A stretch of DNA of 64,000 bases. It comes from Brachybacterium sillae. GTDB lineage: Bacteria; Actinomycetota; Actinomycetes; Actinomycetales; Dermabacteraceae. Location of the stretch: contig NZ_JAFEUW010000001.1 of NCBI RefSeq assembly GCF_025028335.1, forward strand, positions 992,001 to 1,056,000. Reading direction: 5' to 3'. This document shows positions 16,941 through 26,112 of the stretch, one piece after another. Every line of letters begins with the position of its first letter. Position 1 is the first letter of the stretch. The notes below the pieces were generated by a model that was given only the letters and a program-made list of their open reading frames with translations, did not search any database and was not told where the DNA came from. A program made the position numbers and the translations under genes.

Positions 16941-17930
16941 TCAGCCGTCGATGCGGATGAAGGTCCAGTCGCCGGAGTAGATATTGCGCTCGGAGGTGTC
17001 CACGCGCGGGTTACCGGCGTCGACGAACTTGTTGCCACCGGCGTAGATACCCACGTGACCCGGCTTGTAGACGAGGTCACCGGGGCGAGCCTCCGAGCGG
17101 GGGATCACGCGGCCGGCCGCGGCCTGGGCGCCGGCGCTGTGGGGCAGATCGATACCGTGCTGGGCGTACACCCACGCGGTGAAGCCGGAGCAGTCCCAGC
17201 CGGACGGGGTGGAGCCGCCGTACACGTAGGGGACACCGATGCCGCTCCGGGCAGTGGCCAGGATGGAGCTGCCCTTGACGGCCTGCTGCGGGGCCTCGGA
17301 GGTCTCCTTCTTCGGGGCCTCCGACTCCTGGGCGGTCGGCTTCGGCGATGAAGTGGCCTTGGCCTTCTTCTTCGGCTTCGGGCTGGAGGTCTCACGCTGC
17401 GGCTCATCGCGACGCTCGCTGCGGTCGGCGCGGTCCTGGCTCTGGCGACGCTCGGCGGCCTTGGAACCCTGGGCGGGCTCCGCCGGGGTCGCCTCGCGGT
17501 CCTCGGCCGGCTGCGCGGGCTCCGCCGGGGTCGCCTCGCGGTCCTCGGCCGGCTGCGCGGGCTCCGCCGGGGTCGCGGCCCGATCCTCCCGCTCCTCAGC
17601 CGGGGCGGGCTTGGGCTTGGGCGCCGGCGCGGGAGCCTCGATGGTCACGGAGGCGCTGCCGGCGGTGGTCAGGCCGAACGCTGAGGCGGTGGCGGCCGGG
17701 GTGGCTGTAGCCACGGGGATCTCGACCGGGGCGGCGGCGACGGCGGGAGCCTCAGCCGGCTGGGCACCGGCGGCGGACTGCACGGCCGGGTCGTCGGCGG
17801 TGGCGGAGCCGGCGCCTGCCAGCAGCAGACCCACGGCGACGGCGGCGCCGGCGACACCGCGACCCGCACGGGTGGCGGGGGTGACGGCGCGGCCGGGGCG
17901 ACGGTGGGCGTTCGCGAGGCGGTTCGACAC
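16941..17930 (-). CDS. NlpC/P60 cell-wall endopeptidase, secreted
   Basis: This 329-residue protein has a long basic signal peptide, an Ala/Pro-rich linker with a 14-residue repeat, a Lys/Glu-rich segment, and a C-terminal NlpC/P60 domain (about residues 215-329). The catalytic Cys lies in WDCSGFTAWVY and the His in PGHVGIYAGG; such enzymes cut peptidoglycan stem peptides. I start at the GTG at 17930, which has AGGAG 8-9 bases ahead; the longer frame to 18101 runs through the leader. A long untranslated leader precedes it. The linker probably spans the wall. Confidence 0.9.
   Translation of the reverse strand: MSNRLANAHRRPGRAVTPATRAGRGVAGAAVAVGLLLAGAGSATADDPAVQSAAGAQPAEAPAVAAAPVEIPVATATPAATASAFGLTTAGSASVTIEAPAPAPKPKPAPAEEREDRAATPAEPAQPAEDREATPAEPAQPAEDREATPAEPAQGSKAAERRQSQDRADRSERRDEPQRETSSPKPKKKAKATSSPKPTAQESEAPKKETSEAPQQAVKGSSILATARSGIGVPYVYGGSTPSGWDCSGFTAWVYAQHGIDLPHSAGAQAAAGRVIPRSEARPGDLVYKPGHVGIYAGGNKFVDAGNPRVDTSERNIYSGDWTFIRIDG
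17474..17574. repeat. 42-bp tandem repeat in the NlpC/P60 linker
   Basis: Two near-identical 42-base units begin at 17491 and 17533, with a partial third at 17474. They encode ATPAEPAQPAEDRE repeats in the linker between signal peptide and catalytic domain. The unit keeps the frame, so the linker can vary in length. Confidence 0.85.
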
Positions 17931-18061
17931 GATCTCTCTCCTGTGCCCCCGGCGATCCGCCTGCGCACCTGAGGTCGACAGTCCCCTGGAACCGTTCCGG
18001 GTGCGCACGCGGGGGCCCGGGCCGGTGTGCCCGCGCTGCCGCGGGCGACTCCTCGACACTA
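17931..18061 (-). promoter_or_regulatory. Structured leader of the wall hydrolase gene, possibly a c-di-AMP riboswitch
   Basis: A TAGTGT hexamer (18061 to 18056) could be the -10 of the NlpC/P60 gene, giving a leader of about 120 bases. The leader holds a strong hairpin (GCCCGCG with CGCGGGC) and, near its 3' end, GACCTCA followed by GCGCAGGCGG. This resembles the conserved 3' part of the ydaO/c-di-AMP riboswitch that often controls actinobacterial wall hydrolases. The conserved GGGTGAAT segment was not found, so the riboswitch call is weak. Confidence 0.3.
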
Positions 18062-18124
18062 GGCGTGGCCCGTGCGCCCGCACAGGGGGCCGGAACGACA
18101 CTGGGGCAGAGTTTTGACCGCCCT

Positions 18125-18853
18125 TTACTCGCCGGTCAGCACCCGGCCGGAGATCTGCGACGCCGTGTCGTCGTCCAGGAGCAACCGCCCCGTCGCCGGG
18201 CCCCCGTCGACCTGCCCGACCTCCACAGCGCCCTCGGCGCGGCGTACGTGCAGGCGACCCCCGGGATGGACACCGAGCTCGGTCAACTCCCGCAGCAGAC
18301 CCATATCGCTCTGCAACCGCTCCCCCAGTCGGTGCACCTCGACCTCGATCACGTGATCCGGGCGAGCGATCGACAGGAGCGACTTGACCGCTTCTTGACC
18401 GGGCGGCGTGGCGGCGGTCTCATCCAACACCACTCCCAGTTCGTCGAGGCCCGGGATCGGGTTGCCGTAGGGGTCGACGAACGGCGGCCGGATCCGCTCG
18501 GCGATGCGCCGCTCCACCGCTTCGCTCATGACGTGCTCCCAGCGGCAGGCCTCGTCGTGGAGCAGCACGTAGTCGAGGCCGAGATGGTCCTGGAGGTGAC
18601 GCTCCGCAAGGCGATGCTTGCGCATGACCGCCGTGGCCGTGGCCTGACCGGCCGGAGTGAGGTGGATGCGCCGGTCGTCATCGAGGGTCAGCAGACCGTC
18701 ACGCTCCATCCGGGCGACCGTCTGCGACACCGTGGGCCCGGAATGCCCCAGCCGCTCGGCGATCCGCGCACGCATCGGCGGGATACCCTGTTCTTCCAGT
18801 TCAAAGACCGTTTTCAGGTACATTTCGGTGGTGTCGATGAGATCGCCGCTCAT
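18125..18853 (-). CDS. DtxR/IdeR-family metal-dependent regulator
   Basis: This 242-residue repressor has an N-terminal winged helix (GHSGPTVSQTVARMERDG, about residues 33-50). The metal-binding dimerisation domain shows KHRLAE and LLHDEACRWEH, keeping the His, Glu, His, Cys, Glu and His positions that bind metal in DtxR. An SH3-like C-terminal domain ends the protein. It should repress iron or manganese genes when metal is plentiful. The ATG at 18853 follows GGAGGGG; the frame continues to 19138 inside the divergent nuclease gene. TATGCT near 18890 is a likely -10. Confidence 0.92.
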   Translation of the reverse strand: MSGDLIDTTEMYLKTVFELEEQGIPPMRARIAERLGHSGPTVSQTVARMERDGLLTLDDDRRIHLTPAGQATATAVMRKHRLAERHLQDHLGLDYVLLHDEACRWEHVMSEAVERRIAERIRPPFVDPYGNPIPGLDELGVVLDETAATPPGQEAVKSLLSIARPDHVIEVEVHRLGERLQSDMGLLRELTELGVHPGGRLHVRRAEGAVEVGQVDGGPATGRLLLDDDTASQISGRVLTGE

Positions 18854-18937
18854 GCCGCCCCTCCGTCGTCCGCGAACCGAGCCAGCATAGCCGCCGGTCC
18901 GCGCCGCTCTCGCCCTGACCACCTCGAAAGGACTCCC

Positions 18938-20107
18938 GTGGCCCGTACCTTCCCCCTCCTCCCTGCCCTGGTCACTGTCGGAGGCCTCGTCGCCGGTGTC
19001 GCCGGGGTGGCAGCCCTCACCGCGCCTGACCCCGTGACCGTGGTCCGCGTCGTCGACGGAGACACCCTGGTGGTGCGTCTGGACGGGACCGACACCACGG
19101 TCCGACTGCTGAACGTCGACGCACCCGAGACGAACCATCCCGAGGAGCCCGTGCAGTGCATGGGCCCGGAGGCCTCAGCCTGGTTGACCGAGCGGCTCCC
19201 TGCCGGCACCGAGGTGGAGCTCACCTTCGATGAGGAGCGCGAGGACCGTTACGGGCGCACCCTCGCGGGGGTGACGGAGGGCGGCGAGCTCATCAACGCG
19301 GAGCTGGCGCGCGCCGGGCTGGGCCTCCCGGTGTACTTCGCACCCAATGAGCTCTTCCTCGACGAGGTCACCGACGCGGCCGACGAGGCGCAGCGGACCG
19401 GGCAGGGCATCCACGATCCCCAGCGGGACTGCACGCTCCCGGCGCAGGTCGCAGCAGTGGAGCAGAAGGTCCAGGCCCTGCCCGCGACCCCGGCGGATCC
19501 CGCCGCCGCGGTGGACCAGGCGGTCGCCCTCGCCGAGGAGGCAGCCACCATGGCCGAGGCCCTCAGCTCGGGGGACCTCGCCGGGCTCGGAGCCGCGGTG
19601 TTCGTCGGTGCGCAGCTGCCCGACAGCGGTGTCGATGAGTTGGCGAAGCGGGCGAGGACGGCCGGCGACCAGGCGAAGACCCGCGCTCAGGAGTACCGCC
19701 GCCAAGTGAAGGCTGCAATGCCGACCCCGACGCCCACTCCGGCGCCGACCGAGAAGCCCGAGCGCACCAAGGAACCCGAACGCACCAAGGAACCCGAACG
19801 CACCAAGGAACCCGAACGCACCAAGGAACCCGAACGCACCAAGGAACCCGAACGCACCAAGAAGCCCGAACGCACCAAGGAACCCGAACGCACCAAGAAG
19901 CCCGAACGCACCAAGGAACCCGAACGGACGAAGGAACCCGAGCGCACCAAGGAACCCGAACGGACGAAGGAACCCGAACCGACCAAGAAGTCGTCGTCCG
20001 GGTCGTGCGAACCGTATGGTCCGGAGATCCCCTACTCCGATGATGGCGGGTACAGCGGGAAGCGGTACGGCATGCCGGGCGGCAAGACCTTCCGCAAGTG
20101 CCGGTGA
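18938..20107 (+). CDS. Secreted thermonuclease-like (SNase) protein with PERTKE repeat tail
   Basis: This 389-residue protein has a hydrophobic signal or anchor (residues 5-28) and a staphylococcal-nuclease domain (about 32-165). The domain shows VVDGDTLVVRL, LLNVDAPETNHP and DRYGRTLAGV, with the Asp, Arg, Glu and Arg of the active site recognisable. An Ala/Glu-rich helical part follows, then 13 copies of a charged hexapeptide PERTK(E/K), and a small C-terminal domain with two Cys. It probably degrades DNA outside the cell, with the repeat as wall spacer. GTG start with GAAAGGA upstream. Its nearest neighbour is the divergent DtxR gene. Confidence 0.85.
   Translation: MARTFPLLPALVTVGGLVAGVAGVAALTAPDPVTVVRVVDGDTLVVRLDGTDTTVRLLNVDAPETNHPEEPVQCMGPEASAWLTERLPAGTEVELTFDEEREDRYGRTLAGVTEGGELINAELARAGLGLPVYFAPNELFLDEVTDAADEAQRTGQGIHDPQRDCTLPAQVAAVEQKVQALPATPADPAAAVDQAVALAEEAATMAEALSSGDLAGLGAAVFVGAQLPDSGVDELAKRARTAGDQAKTRAQEYRRQVKAAMPTPTPTPAPTEKPERTKEPERTKEPERTKEPERTKEPERTKEPERTKKPERTKEPERTKKPERTKEPERTKEPERTKEPERTKEPEPTKKSSSGSCEPYGPEIPYSDDGGYSGKRYGMPGGKTFRKCR
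19757..19990. repeat. 18-bp tandem repeat, 13 units
   Basis: Thirteen in-frame 18-base units encode Pro-Glu-Arg-Thr-Lys-Glu/Lys. Codons are nearly identical between units (mostly CCCGAACGCACCAAGGAA), so the array is young or is being homogenised. The last unit reads PEPTKK. Confidence 0.92.
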
Positions 20108-20117
20108 CCGACCCGGT

Positions 20118-20990
20118 TCAGGACTGGCCGGTCAGGAGGAAGACCACCACCGCCGTGCCGTTCGTGGAGAGGTGCATGAGGATCGGCACCCACAGTCGCC
20201 GATACCGAGACCAGGCCCAGCCGAAGGCAATACCTGTCGTGCCCTGGATCGCGATGACCTGGGCAGCGCCGAGCCCGAGGGCGCTTGCCACCCCGCCGCC
20301 CAGCAGCAGGCCGTGCGAGGGCAGGTGCATGAGGCCGAAGATCAGGCTCGCCAGCAGGATGCCCGGCCAGCGGCCGGTGAGAGCCTCCAGGCGAGTCTGC
20401 AGGAGCCGACGGTAAAAGACCTCTTCACCAATACCTGCGGTGACGGCGGTGGCTACCGCCCCGACAATCAGCATGCCCAGCGGATACTGTGCGAGATATG
20501 CGGTGCCCCTCTGCAGAGCCCGGGAGACGTCCATGGCGATCGCGAGGCCTACGGGCGCAAGCAACAGGGCGAGCGACACCGTCGGCCGCTGCCAACGCAG
20601 CGACGGACCGCCGCGCCTGGCCAGAACCCAGATGAGGGCAGGCGCAAGCGCCAGCAGGAGGAGAGCTTTGAGAAGGACGTAATCCTCGGGCAGCGGCAGC
20701 AGCGGCGCCAGCGCCGGGAAAGCAACAGCGATCCCCAGCAGGAGCAGCAGTTCGGTGCGCAGTCGGCCCGGCCGCAGCACCTGCACGAGCGACTCTCCCA
20801 CCCGGGCAGCATGGTCCGCTGGCAGAGCGCGGGGCGGGCACAGTGAGACCGCTGCGATGATGAGCAGCGAAGGCAGCAGGACGAGCGGCAAAGGTGGGCG
20901 GTCGGCGCCCGGGTCGCTCGAGATGATGACGCCATCCGGCTGGGTGAGCCACGTGATCACCACCGCGGCGATCACCGCAGTGAGGAGCAC
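20118..20990 (-). CDS. CPBP-family intramembrane glutamic protease
   Basis: This 290-residue polytopic protein carries the three CPBP (Rce1-like) motifs. EEVFYRRLLQTRLEAL holds the catalytic Glu-Glu and Arg, FGLMHLPSH holds the first His, and the C-terminal HLSTN holds His and Asn. About eight membrane helices can be drawn. Such proteins cleave or process membrane or prenylated substrates; in bacteria some give bacteriocin immunity. Only one standard start exists, the GTG at 20990, without a well-spaced ribosome site, so the true start is uncertain. It lies 65 bases downstream of sucD on the same strand. Confidence 0.85.
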   Translation of the reverse strand: MLLTAVIAAVVITWLTQPDGVIISSDPGADRPPLPLVLLPSLLIIAAVSLCPPRALPADHAARVGESLVQVLRPGRLRTELLLLLGIAVAFPALAPLLPLPEDYVLLKALLLLALAPALIWVLARRGGPSLRWQRPTVSLALLLAPVGLAIAMDVSRALQRGTAYLAQYPLGMLIVGAVATAVTAGIGEEVFYRRLLQTRLEALTGRWPGILLASLIFGLMHLPSHGLLLGGGVASALGLGAAQVIAIQGTTGIAFGWAWSRYRRLWVPILMHLSTNGTAVVVFLLTGQS

Positions 20991-21055
20991 ACCGAGCAGG
21001 AGGGGCCTCCCCTTGCGAACGGGTGCGGCCCCTCCCCTGCGGTCGTTCGCGATGC

Positions 21056-21946
21056 TCAGCCCAGATCCCGGACGATCTCGCGCATGAGCTCAGCGGTCTC
21101 GGTCGGGGTCTTGCCGACCTTCACCCCGGCGGCCTCGAGGGCCTCCTTCTTCGCCTGCGCGGTGCCGGCGGAACCGGAGACGATCGCGCCAGCGTGACCC
21201 ATGGTCTTGCCCTCGGGGGCGGTGAAGCCCGCGACGTAGCCGACCACCGGCTTGGTCATGTTCTCCGCGATGTACGCGGCGGCCCGCTCCTCGGCGTCGC
21301 CACCGATCTCACCGATCATCACCACGGCGACGGTCTCCGGATCCTTCTCGAAGGCCTCGAGCGCGTCGATGTGGGTGGTGCCGATGACCGGGTCACCGCC
21401 GATGCCGATGGCGGTGGTGAAGCCGATGTCGGACAGCTCGTACATCATCTGGTAGGTCAGGGTGCCGGACTTCGACACCAGGCCGAGCTTGCCGGGACCG
21501 GTGATGTTCGCCGGGATGATGCCGGCGTTGGACTTCCCGGGGCTGATGATGCCCGGGCAGTTCGGACCGATGATCCGCGTGGTGCCCTTCGCCTTGGCGT
21601 AGTTGAAGAACTCCGCGGAGTCCTTCACCGGGATGCCCTCGGTGATGACGATCAGCAGCTCGATGCCGGCGTCGACGGCCTCGATCGCAGCGTCCTTCGC
21701 GAACTTCGGCGGCACGAACACCACCGACACGTTCGCCCCGGTCTTCTCCATCGCCTCGGCGACGGACCCGAACACGGGGACGCTGTGCCCACCCTCGAAG
21801 TCCACGCTGGTGCCGGCCTTGCGCGGGTTCACACCCCCGACGACGTTCGTGCCGGAGTCCAGCATCCGCTGGGAGTGCTTCATGCCCTCCGAGCCGGTCA
21901 TGCCCTGGACGATGATCTTGCTGTTCTCAGTGAGGAAGATCGACAT
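21056..21946 (-). CDS. sucD: Succinyl-CoA synthetase alpha subunit
   Basis: This 296-residue subunit binds CoA and carries the phosphorylated His in [11 protein letters not shown] (about residue 245). The N-terminal Rossmann CoA-binding part begins [12 protein letters not shown] and shows GGVNPRKAG. Together with SucC it makes ATP or GTP from succinyl-CoA in the citric acid cycle. The length fits the family (about 290-300). It follows sucC by 12 bases in one operon. Confidence 0.97.
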   Translation of the reverse strand: MSIFLTENSKIIVQGMTGSEGMKHSQRMLDSGTNVVGGVNPRKAGTSVDFEGGHSVPVFGSVAEAMEKTGANVSVVFVPPKFAKDAAIEAVDAGIELLIVITEGIPVKDSAEFFNYAKAKGTTRIIGPNCPGIISPGKSNAGIIPANITGPGKLGLVSKSGTLTYQMMYELSDIGFTTAIGIGGDPVIGTTHIDALEAFEKDPETVAVVMIGEIGGDAEERAAAYIAENMTKPVVGYVAGFTAPEGKTMGHAGAIVSGSAGTAQAKKEALEAAGVKVGKTPTETAELMREIVRDLG

Positions 21947-21958
21947 GGTGCGCGGTGC

Positions 21959-23128
21959 TCACTTTCCGTTCGCGGCGAGCTCGGCCACCGAGGCCGCTCC
22001 GCCGTCCATGGTGTCGGCCAGGGTGACCAGGGGGTGGTTCGCCTCGTTCAGGATGGCGCGGCCCTCCTCGACCTTGTTGCCGTCGAGGCGCACCACCAGC
22101 GGCTTGGTGGCGGAATCGCCGAGCTTCTCCAGCGCGCCGACGATGCCCTTCGCGACCTGATCACAGGCCGTGATACCGCCGAACACGTTGACGAACACCG
22201 CCCGGACCTGCTCATCGCCGAGGATCACATCGAGGCCGTTGGCCATCACCTCGGCGGAGGCGCCGCCGCCGATGTCGAGGAAGTTCGCGGGCTTCACGCC
22301 GTGCTTCTCCCCCGCGTAGGCGACGACGTCGAGGGTCGACATGACCAGACCCGCGCCGTTGCCGATGATGCCGACCTCACCGTCGAGCTTGACGTAGTTC
22401 AGGTCGAGGGCCTTGGCCTTCGCCTCCAGCGGGTCCTCGGTGCGGGAGTCGACCAGGGCGGCGTGGTCCTCGTGGCGGAAGTCCGCGTTGTCATCGAGAG
22501 TGACCTTGCCGTCGAGCGCGAGGATCTCCCCGTCACCCGTCTTGACCAGTGGGTTCACCTCGACGAGGGTGGCGTCCTCCTCGCGGTAGACGTCCCACAG
22601 CTTCTGCAGCACCGGGACGACCTTCGCACCGGTCTCGGCGTCGAAACCGGCGGCCTCCACGATCTTCTGCGCGGTGGCCTCATCGATGCCGACGTTCGGA
22701 TCGACCGCGATCTTCGCGAGCGCCTCGGGACGCTCCTCCGCCAGCTGCTCGATGTCCATGCCGCCCTCGACCGAGCACATCGCCAGGTAGGTGCGGTTCG
22801 CGCGGTCGAGCAGCAGGGAGAAGTAGTACTCCTCGGCGATGTCGGCACCCGCCGCGATCATCACGCGGTGCACCGTGTGGCCCTTGATGTCCATCCCGAG
22901 GATCTCCGAGGCGCGCTGCTCGGCCTCCTCCGGGGACTTCGCCACCTTCACACCGCCGGCCTTGCCGCGGCCACCGGTCTTCACCTGGGCCTTGACGACG
23001 ACCACCGGGGTGCCGAGCTCTTCTGCGGCGGCCTTCGCGGCCGCCGGGTCCTCCGCGACGACTCCTCCGAGCACGGGCACCCCGTGCTTCTCGAAGAGGT
23101 CGCGGGCCTGGTATTCGAACAGGTCCAC
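21959..23128 (-). CDS. sucC: Succinyl-CoA synthetase beta subunit
   Basis: This 389-residue ATP-grasp subunit starts [19 protein letters not shown], typical of SucC, and has the [17 protein letters not shown] nucleotide-binding stretch (about residues 43-59) and [11 protein letters not shown] near residue 315. It forms the nucleotide-binding half of succinyl-CoA synthetase. It starts with GTG; GAGAGGA lies upstream at a slightly long distance. A TAGGCT hexamer (23178 to 23173) is a likely -10. It diverges from the nitrite reductase gene, whose start is 72 bases away. Confidence 0.97.
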   Translation of the reverse strand: MDLFEYQARDLFEKHGVPVLGGVVAEDPAAAKAAAEELGTPVVVVKAQVKTGGRGKAGGVKVAKSPEEAEQRASEILGMDIKGHTVHRVMIAAGADIAEEYYFSLLLDRANRTYLAMCSVEGGMDIEQLAEERPEALAKIAVDPNVGIDEATAQKIVEAAGFDAETGAKVVPVLQKLWDVYREEDATLVEVNPLVKTGDGEILALDGKVTLDDNADFRHEDHAALVDSRTEDPLEAKAKALDLNYVKLDGEVGIIGNGAGLVMSTLDVVAYAGEKHGVKPANFLDIGGGASAEVMANGLDVILGDEQVRAVFVNVFGGITACDQVAKGIVGALEKLGDSATKPLVVRLDGNKVEEGRAILNEANHPLVTLADTMDGGAASVAELAANGK

Positions 23129-23172
23129 GGGTTCTGGGTCCTCTCGCTGTCGAGGGTGATGTCCTGCACACA

Positions 23173-23211
23173 GCCTAACCGGGCCCCTACGATGGCGAGG
23201 TGCGATCCTCC
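23173..23211. promoter_or_regulatory. Divergent promoters of sucC and the nitrite reductase gene; first copy of 29-bp repeat
   Basis: On the minus strand TAGGCT (23178 to 23173) fits a sucC -10. On the plus strand TACGAT (23188-23193) ends 6 bases before the GTG at 23200, a leaderless arrangement. Bases 23183-23211 are repeated at 25883-25911 with 27 of 29 identical, covering promoter, start codon and first codons of both genes. Confidence 0.7.
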
Positions 23212-25875
23212 CACCCTGACCCGACGACGGAGGCCGCAGCTGACCGTGCCCGCACGTCCCGGCGGTCCTGGCACCGCCGCGCCACGAGACCGATCACCTG
23301 GTGGATGCTGGCGCTGATCGTGCTGGTCTGCGTCCACCCCTTCGTACCGCAGTCCCGATGGCTGCTGGTGCACATGGTGACCCTCGGTCTGCTGACGACA
23401 TCGATCATGGTGTGGGGGCAGCATTTCGCCGAGGCTCTGCTGAAGACCCGCCTCGGCCCTGAAACACGGGACCGGCAGGTGCTGAGGATTCGGATCCTCA
23501 CTGTCTCGATCGTCCTGACCTGCATCGGCATCGTGGGGTCCTGGCCTTTCGTTGTGGTTGTCGGTGCCGTTGGGGTCTCCGCGATGATCCTGTGGTTCGC
23601 GTTGTCTCTCATCTCCCAACTCCGCTCTGCACTGGCACCCCGTTACGCGTTCACCATTCGCGCCTACGTGATGGCGGCCTGCTTGCTGCCGCTGGGAGCG
23701 TTCCTGGGCACCGTTCTCGCGTTCAGCCCGGGAGAGCCATGGCAGGGGCGTCTGCTGCTCGCGCATCAGCTGCTGAACGTGCTGGGCTTTGTCGGGATCA
23801 CGGTCAGTGGGACGCTGCTGACCCTGTGGCCCACGGTTCTCCGCACCTCGCTGACCGGCCCGCGGGTGGTCCGGGCCTCCCATGCGCTGCCGGTGATGCT
23901 CGGGGCTGTGTTGGGTGCTGTCGCCGGGGCCCTGTTCGGTATCCCCGCCCTCGGCATCGCGGCCGTGGGGGTCTATCTCGGGGCGCTGCTCTGGCTGGGG
24001 TTGCCCCTTGCGGGGGCCGCACGCCATTCGTGGTCACAGCAGCACCCGGCTCCGCTTCCGGTCTTCCCCATCCTGTCGATCGGGGCGGGTCTCGTGTGGT
24101 TCGCGGCCTCGGTCGCCGGGTTGCTCGCCCTGTGGGCTGGCTCTGACGGGCCCGTCGCTGAGTCTCTCCTCGCCGAGGACGTCAAGCGACTCACGGTGCC
24201 ACTCGTCGTAGGTTTCGCCCTGCAGGTGCTGCTCGGGGCAATGAGCCACCTCATGCCCACGGTGATGGGAGGTGGCCCCCGCGCCGTCAAGGCCTCACTC
24301 GCCGTCATGTCCCGGGCGGCGGCGTTCCGGGTCGCCGTGCTCAACCTGGTGCTGCTGGTGGTCGTCGCGTGGGCCGGTCTCGGGTCGCTGTCACGGGTGC
24401 TTCTGTCCCTGGCGGCATTCGCGGTGCTCGTCTGGTTCGTGGTTCTCACCGTGCTGATGGTGCGCACCAACCTGCGGGTACGTCGCGAGACCACCCCCGA
24501 GCCCGCCCCAAGTACCCCCGCCATGGACCGACGTCACCTCACCGGCACCCTGCTCGGCGTCAGCAGCGTGGTGGGTCTGGCCGCCGTGGGAGCCGCCCTG
24601 GACCGGGCGCCAGGACCCCCGCGGGAGAACGCCGCCGGGGCTGTGCCCCCCACGGGGGAGACGACCACGCTGCAGGTGTCCATGGCGGACATGCGGTTCA
24701 CCCCGGACACCCTGGAGGTGCCGGCCGGGAATGACCTGGTGATCGAGCTGGTCAACGACGACCCGTCGCAAGTGCATGACCTCGTGCTCGCCTCCGGTGC
24801 GACCTCAGGCCGACTGGCTCCGGGACAATCGACACGCCTCGAGGCCGGGGTGATCAGCGCCCCCGTGGAGGGCTGGTGCTCGATCGTCGGCCATCGCTCG
24901 ATGGGCATGACCTTGACCATCGCACCGATCGGAGTCGGCCCCCAGGTTCACAGCTCCCCCGCTACGGGCAGTACCGATCCCCTGGCCCCAGTCGCTCTGG
25001 ATCTGAACGCCGCCCCGGGGGCCGACCACGTCCGCCGTGACCCGACGATCCCGGAGGATCCCGGCACCTCGCAGCGGCTCGCCCTGGAGATCAGCGAACA
25101 CGAGCGGGAGATCGCCCCGGGCGTGATGCTGCAGGCGATGACCTTCGGCGGCCAGGTCGTGGGCCCCGTCTTGCGCTCCCGCCTCGGTGGACGGCTCACG
25201 GTGGACCTCGTGAACAACGGCTCGATGGGGCATTCCCTGGACATGCACGCGGGCCGTGTCGCGCCCGATGAGGTGATGCGCACGATCCCTCCCGGCGAGT
25301 CCCTCGAGTACTCGATCACCACGGACTATGCGGGTATCTGGCTGTACCACTGCTCGACGATGCCCATGTCGGTCCACCTCGCGGCCGGCATGGTCGGCGC
25401 GCTCATCGTCCCGCCCGAGGGTCTTGCCGCGGTCGATCAGGAATGGGTGCTCGTCCAATCCGACCACTACCTCGAACCGACGGCGGACCCCGCACATGCG
25501 GTGAGCCCCGCGAAGATCGCCGCCGAGCGCCCCGACGCCACCGTCTTCAACGGTCACGCGAACCAGTATGTGCACGAGCCGCTGCAGGCGAAGGTGGGCG
25601 AGCGCGTCCGGATCTGGGTGCTCGCCGCGGGGCCGTCCCGAGGGATCAGCTTCCATGTCGTCGGCGGAATCTTCGACACGGTGTTCAAGGAGGGCGACTA
25701 TCTGCTGCACCCCGACACGCCGACCGGCGGCGGCTCGCAGGCCCTGCACCTGGGGCCCGCACAGGGCGGATTCGTGGAGCTGGTGTTCGCCGAACCCGGG
25801 ACCTACACGGCGGTGAACCACAACTTCGCCGACATGGAGCGCGGGGCCCGAGCCCTCATCACCGTCAGCGAGTGA
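23200..25875 (+). CDS. Membrane copper nitrite reductase: NnrS-like domain fused to cupredoxin and NirK-like domains
   Basis: This 891-residue fusion has three parts. Residues about 30-435 form 12 membrane helices with scattered His, resembling NnrS. After one more helix, residues about 485-575 are a cupredoxin with His, Cys, His and Met ([16 protein letters not shown]). Residues about 590-891 match Cu-nitrite reductase: HSLDMH, YHC, SVH and a following Met give the type 1 and type 2 copper ligands plus the catalytic Asp; FHVVGG gives the catalytic His, and VNHN the last type 2 ligand. It should reduce nitrite to NO on the outer face of the membrane. No nar or nor genes lie nearby. Confidence 0.87.
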   Translation: MRSSHPDPTTEAAADRARTSRRSWHRRATRPITWWMLALIVLVCVHPFVPQSRWLLVHMVTLGLLTTSIMVWGQHFAEALLKTRLGPETRDRQVLRIRILTVSIVLTCIGIVGSWPFVVVVGAVGVSAMILWFALSLISQLRSALAPRYAFTIRAYVMAACLLPLGAFLGTVLAFSPGEPWQGRLLLAHQLLNVLGFVGITVSGTLLTLWPTVLRTSLTGPRVVRASHALPVMLGAVLGAVAGALFGIPALGIAAVGVYLGALLWLGLPLAGAARHSWSQQHPAPLPVFPILSIGAGLVWFAASVAGLLALWAGSDGPVAESLLAEDVKRLTVPLVVGFALQVLLGAMSHLMPTVMGGGPRAVKASLAVMSRAAAFRVAVLNLVLLVVVAWAGLGSLSRVLLSLAAFAVLVWFVVLTVLMVRTNLRVRRETTPEPAPSTPAMDRRHLTGTLLGVSSVVGLAAVGAALDRAPGPPRENAAGAVPPTGETTTLQVSMADMRFTPDTLEVPAGNDLVIELVNDDPSQVHDLVLASGATSGRLAPGQSTRLEAGVISAPVEGWCSIVGHRSMGMTLTIAPIGVGPQVHSSPATGSTDPLAPVALDLNAAPGADHVRRDPTIPEDPGTSQRLALEISEHEREIAPGVMLQAMTFGGQVVGPVLRSRLGGRLTVDLVNNGSMGHSLDMHAGRVAPDEVMRTIPPGESLEYSITTDYAGIWLYHCSTMPMSVHLAAGMVGALIVPPEGLAAVDQEWVLVQSDHYLEPTADPAHAVSPAKIAAERPDATVFNGHANQYVHEPLQAKVGERVRIWVLAAGPSRGISFHVVGGIFDTVFKEGDYLLHPDTPTGGGSQALHLGPAQGGFVELVFAEPGTYTAVNHNFADMERGARALITVSE

Positions 25876-25882
25876 TCGCCGT

Positions 25883-25911
25883 GCCCCTACGATGGCGGAG
25901 TGCGATCCTCC
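25883..25911 (+). promoter_or_regulatory. Leaderless promoter, second copy of the 29-bp repeat
   Basis: TACGAT at 25888-25893 lies 6 bases before the GTG at 25900. The 29 bases match 23183-23211 with two adjacent differences. The repeat includes the first four codons, so both genes start with Met-Arg-Ser-Ser. Confidence 0.7.
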
Positions 25912-26112
25912 GGCAGCATGACCCAACGACTGCGCGACACGCTCGTCTTCAGCGTCATCGCGATCCTCCTTCTCACCGTGGTGCTGAGGTTCCTCGGGCT
26001 GCGCTCCTCCTTCGCCAGCATCATCCTGTCGATCCTGATCACCGTCGGACTGAACCTCGCTCTGTCGGCCTGGGCCGACCACCGCGCCCGCACCCGCCGC
26101 GACCATGGGTGA
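25900..26112 (+). CDS. Small two-helix membrane protein, 70 residues
   Basis: The product has two hydrophobic stretches (about residues 15-33 and 38-58) and a basic C-terminal end rich in Arg, so both ends probably face the cytoplasm. It resembles short DUF4229-type actinobacterial membrane proteins, but I cannot assign it firmly. The GTG start is set by the leaderless promoter just upstream. It overlaps the next gene by 8 bases, suggesting joint translation. Confidence 0.65.
   Translation: MRSSGSMTQRLRDTLVFSVIAILLLTVVLRFLGLRSSFASIILSILITVGLNLALSAWADHRARTRRDHG

Noticed and set aside
17931-18101. Longer N-terminus for the NlpC/P60 gene
   Set aside because: The extension is Arg/Gly/Pro-rich leader sequence; the GTG at 17930 has a well-spaced ribosome site and gives a proper signal peptide.
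19752-19995. Regular 18-bp array considered as CRISPR
   Set aside because: No unique spacers; units are contiguous, in frame and encode a peptide repeat.
21023-23317. 764-codon plus-strand frame opposite sucCD
   Set aside because: Antisense of two certain genes; no recognisable protein features.
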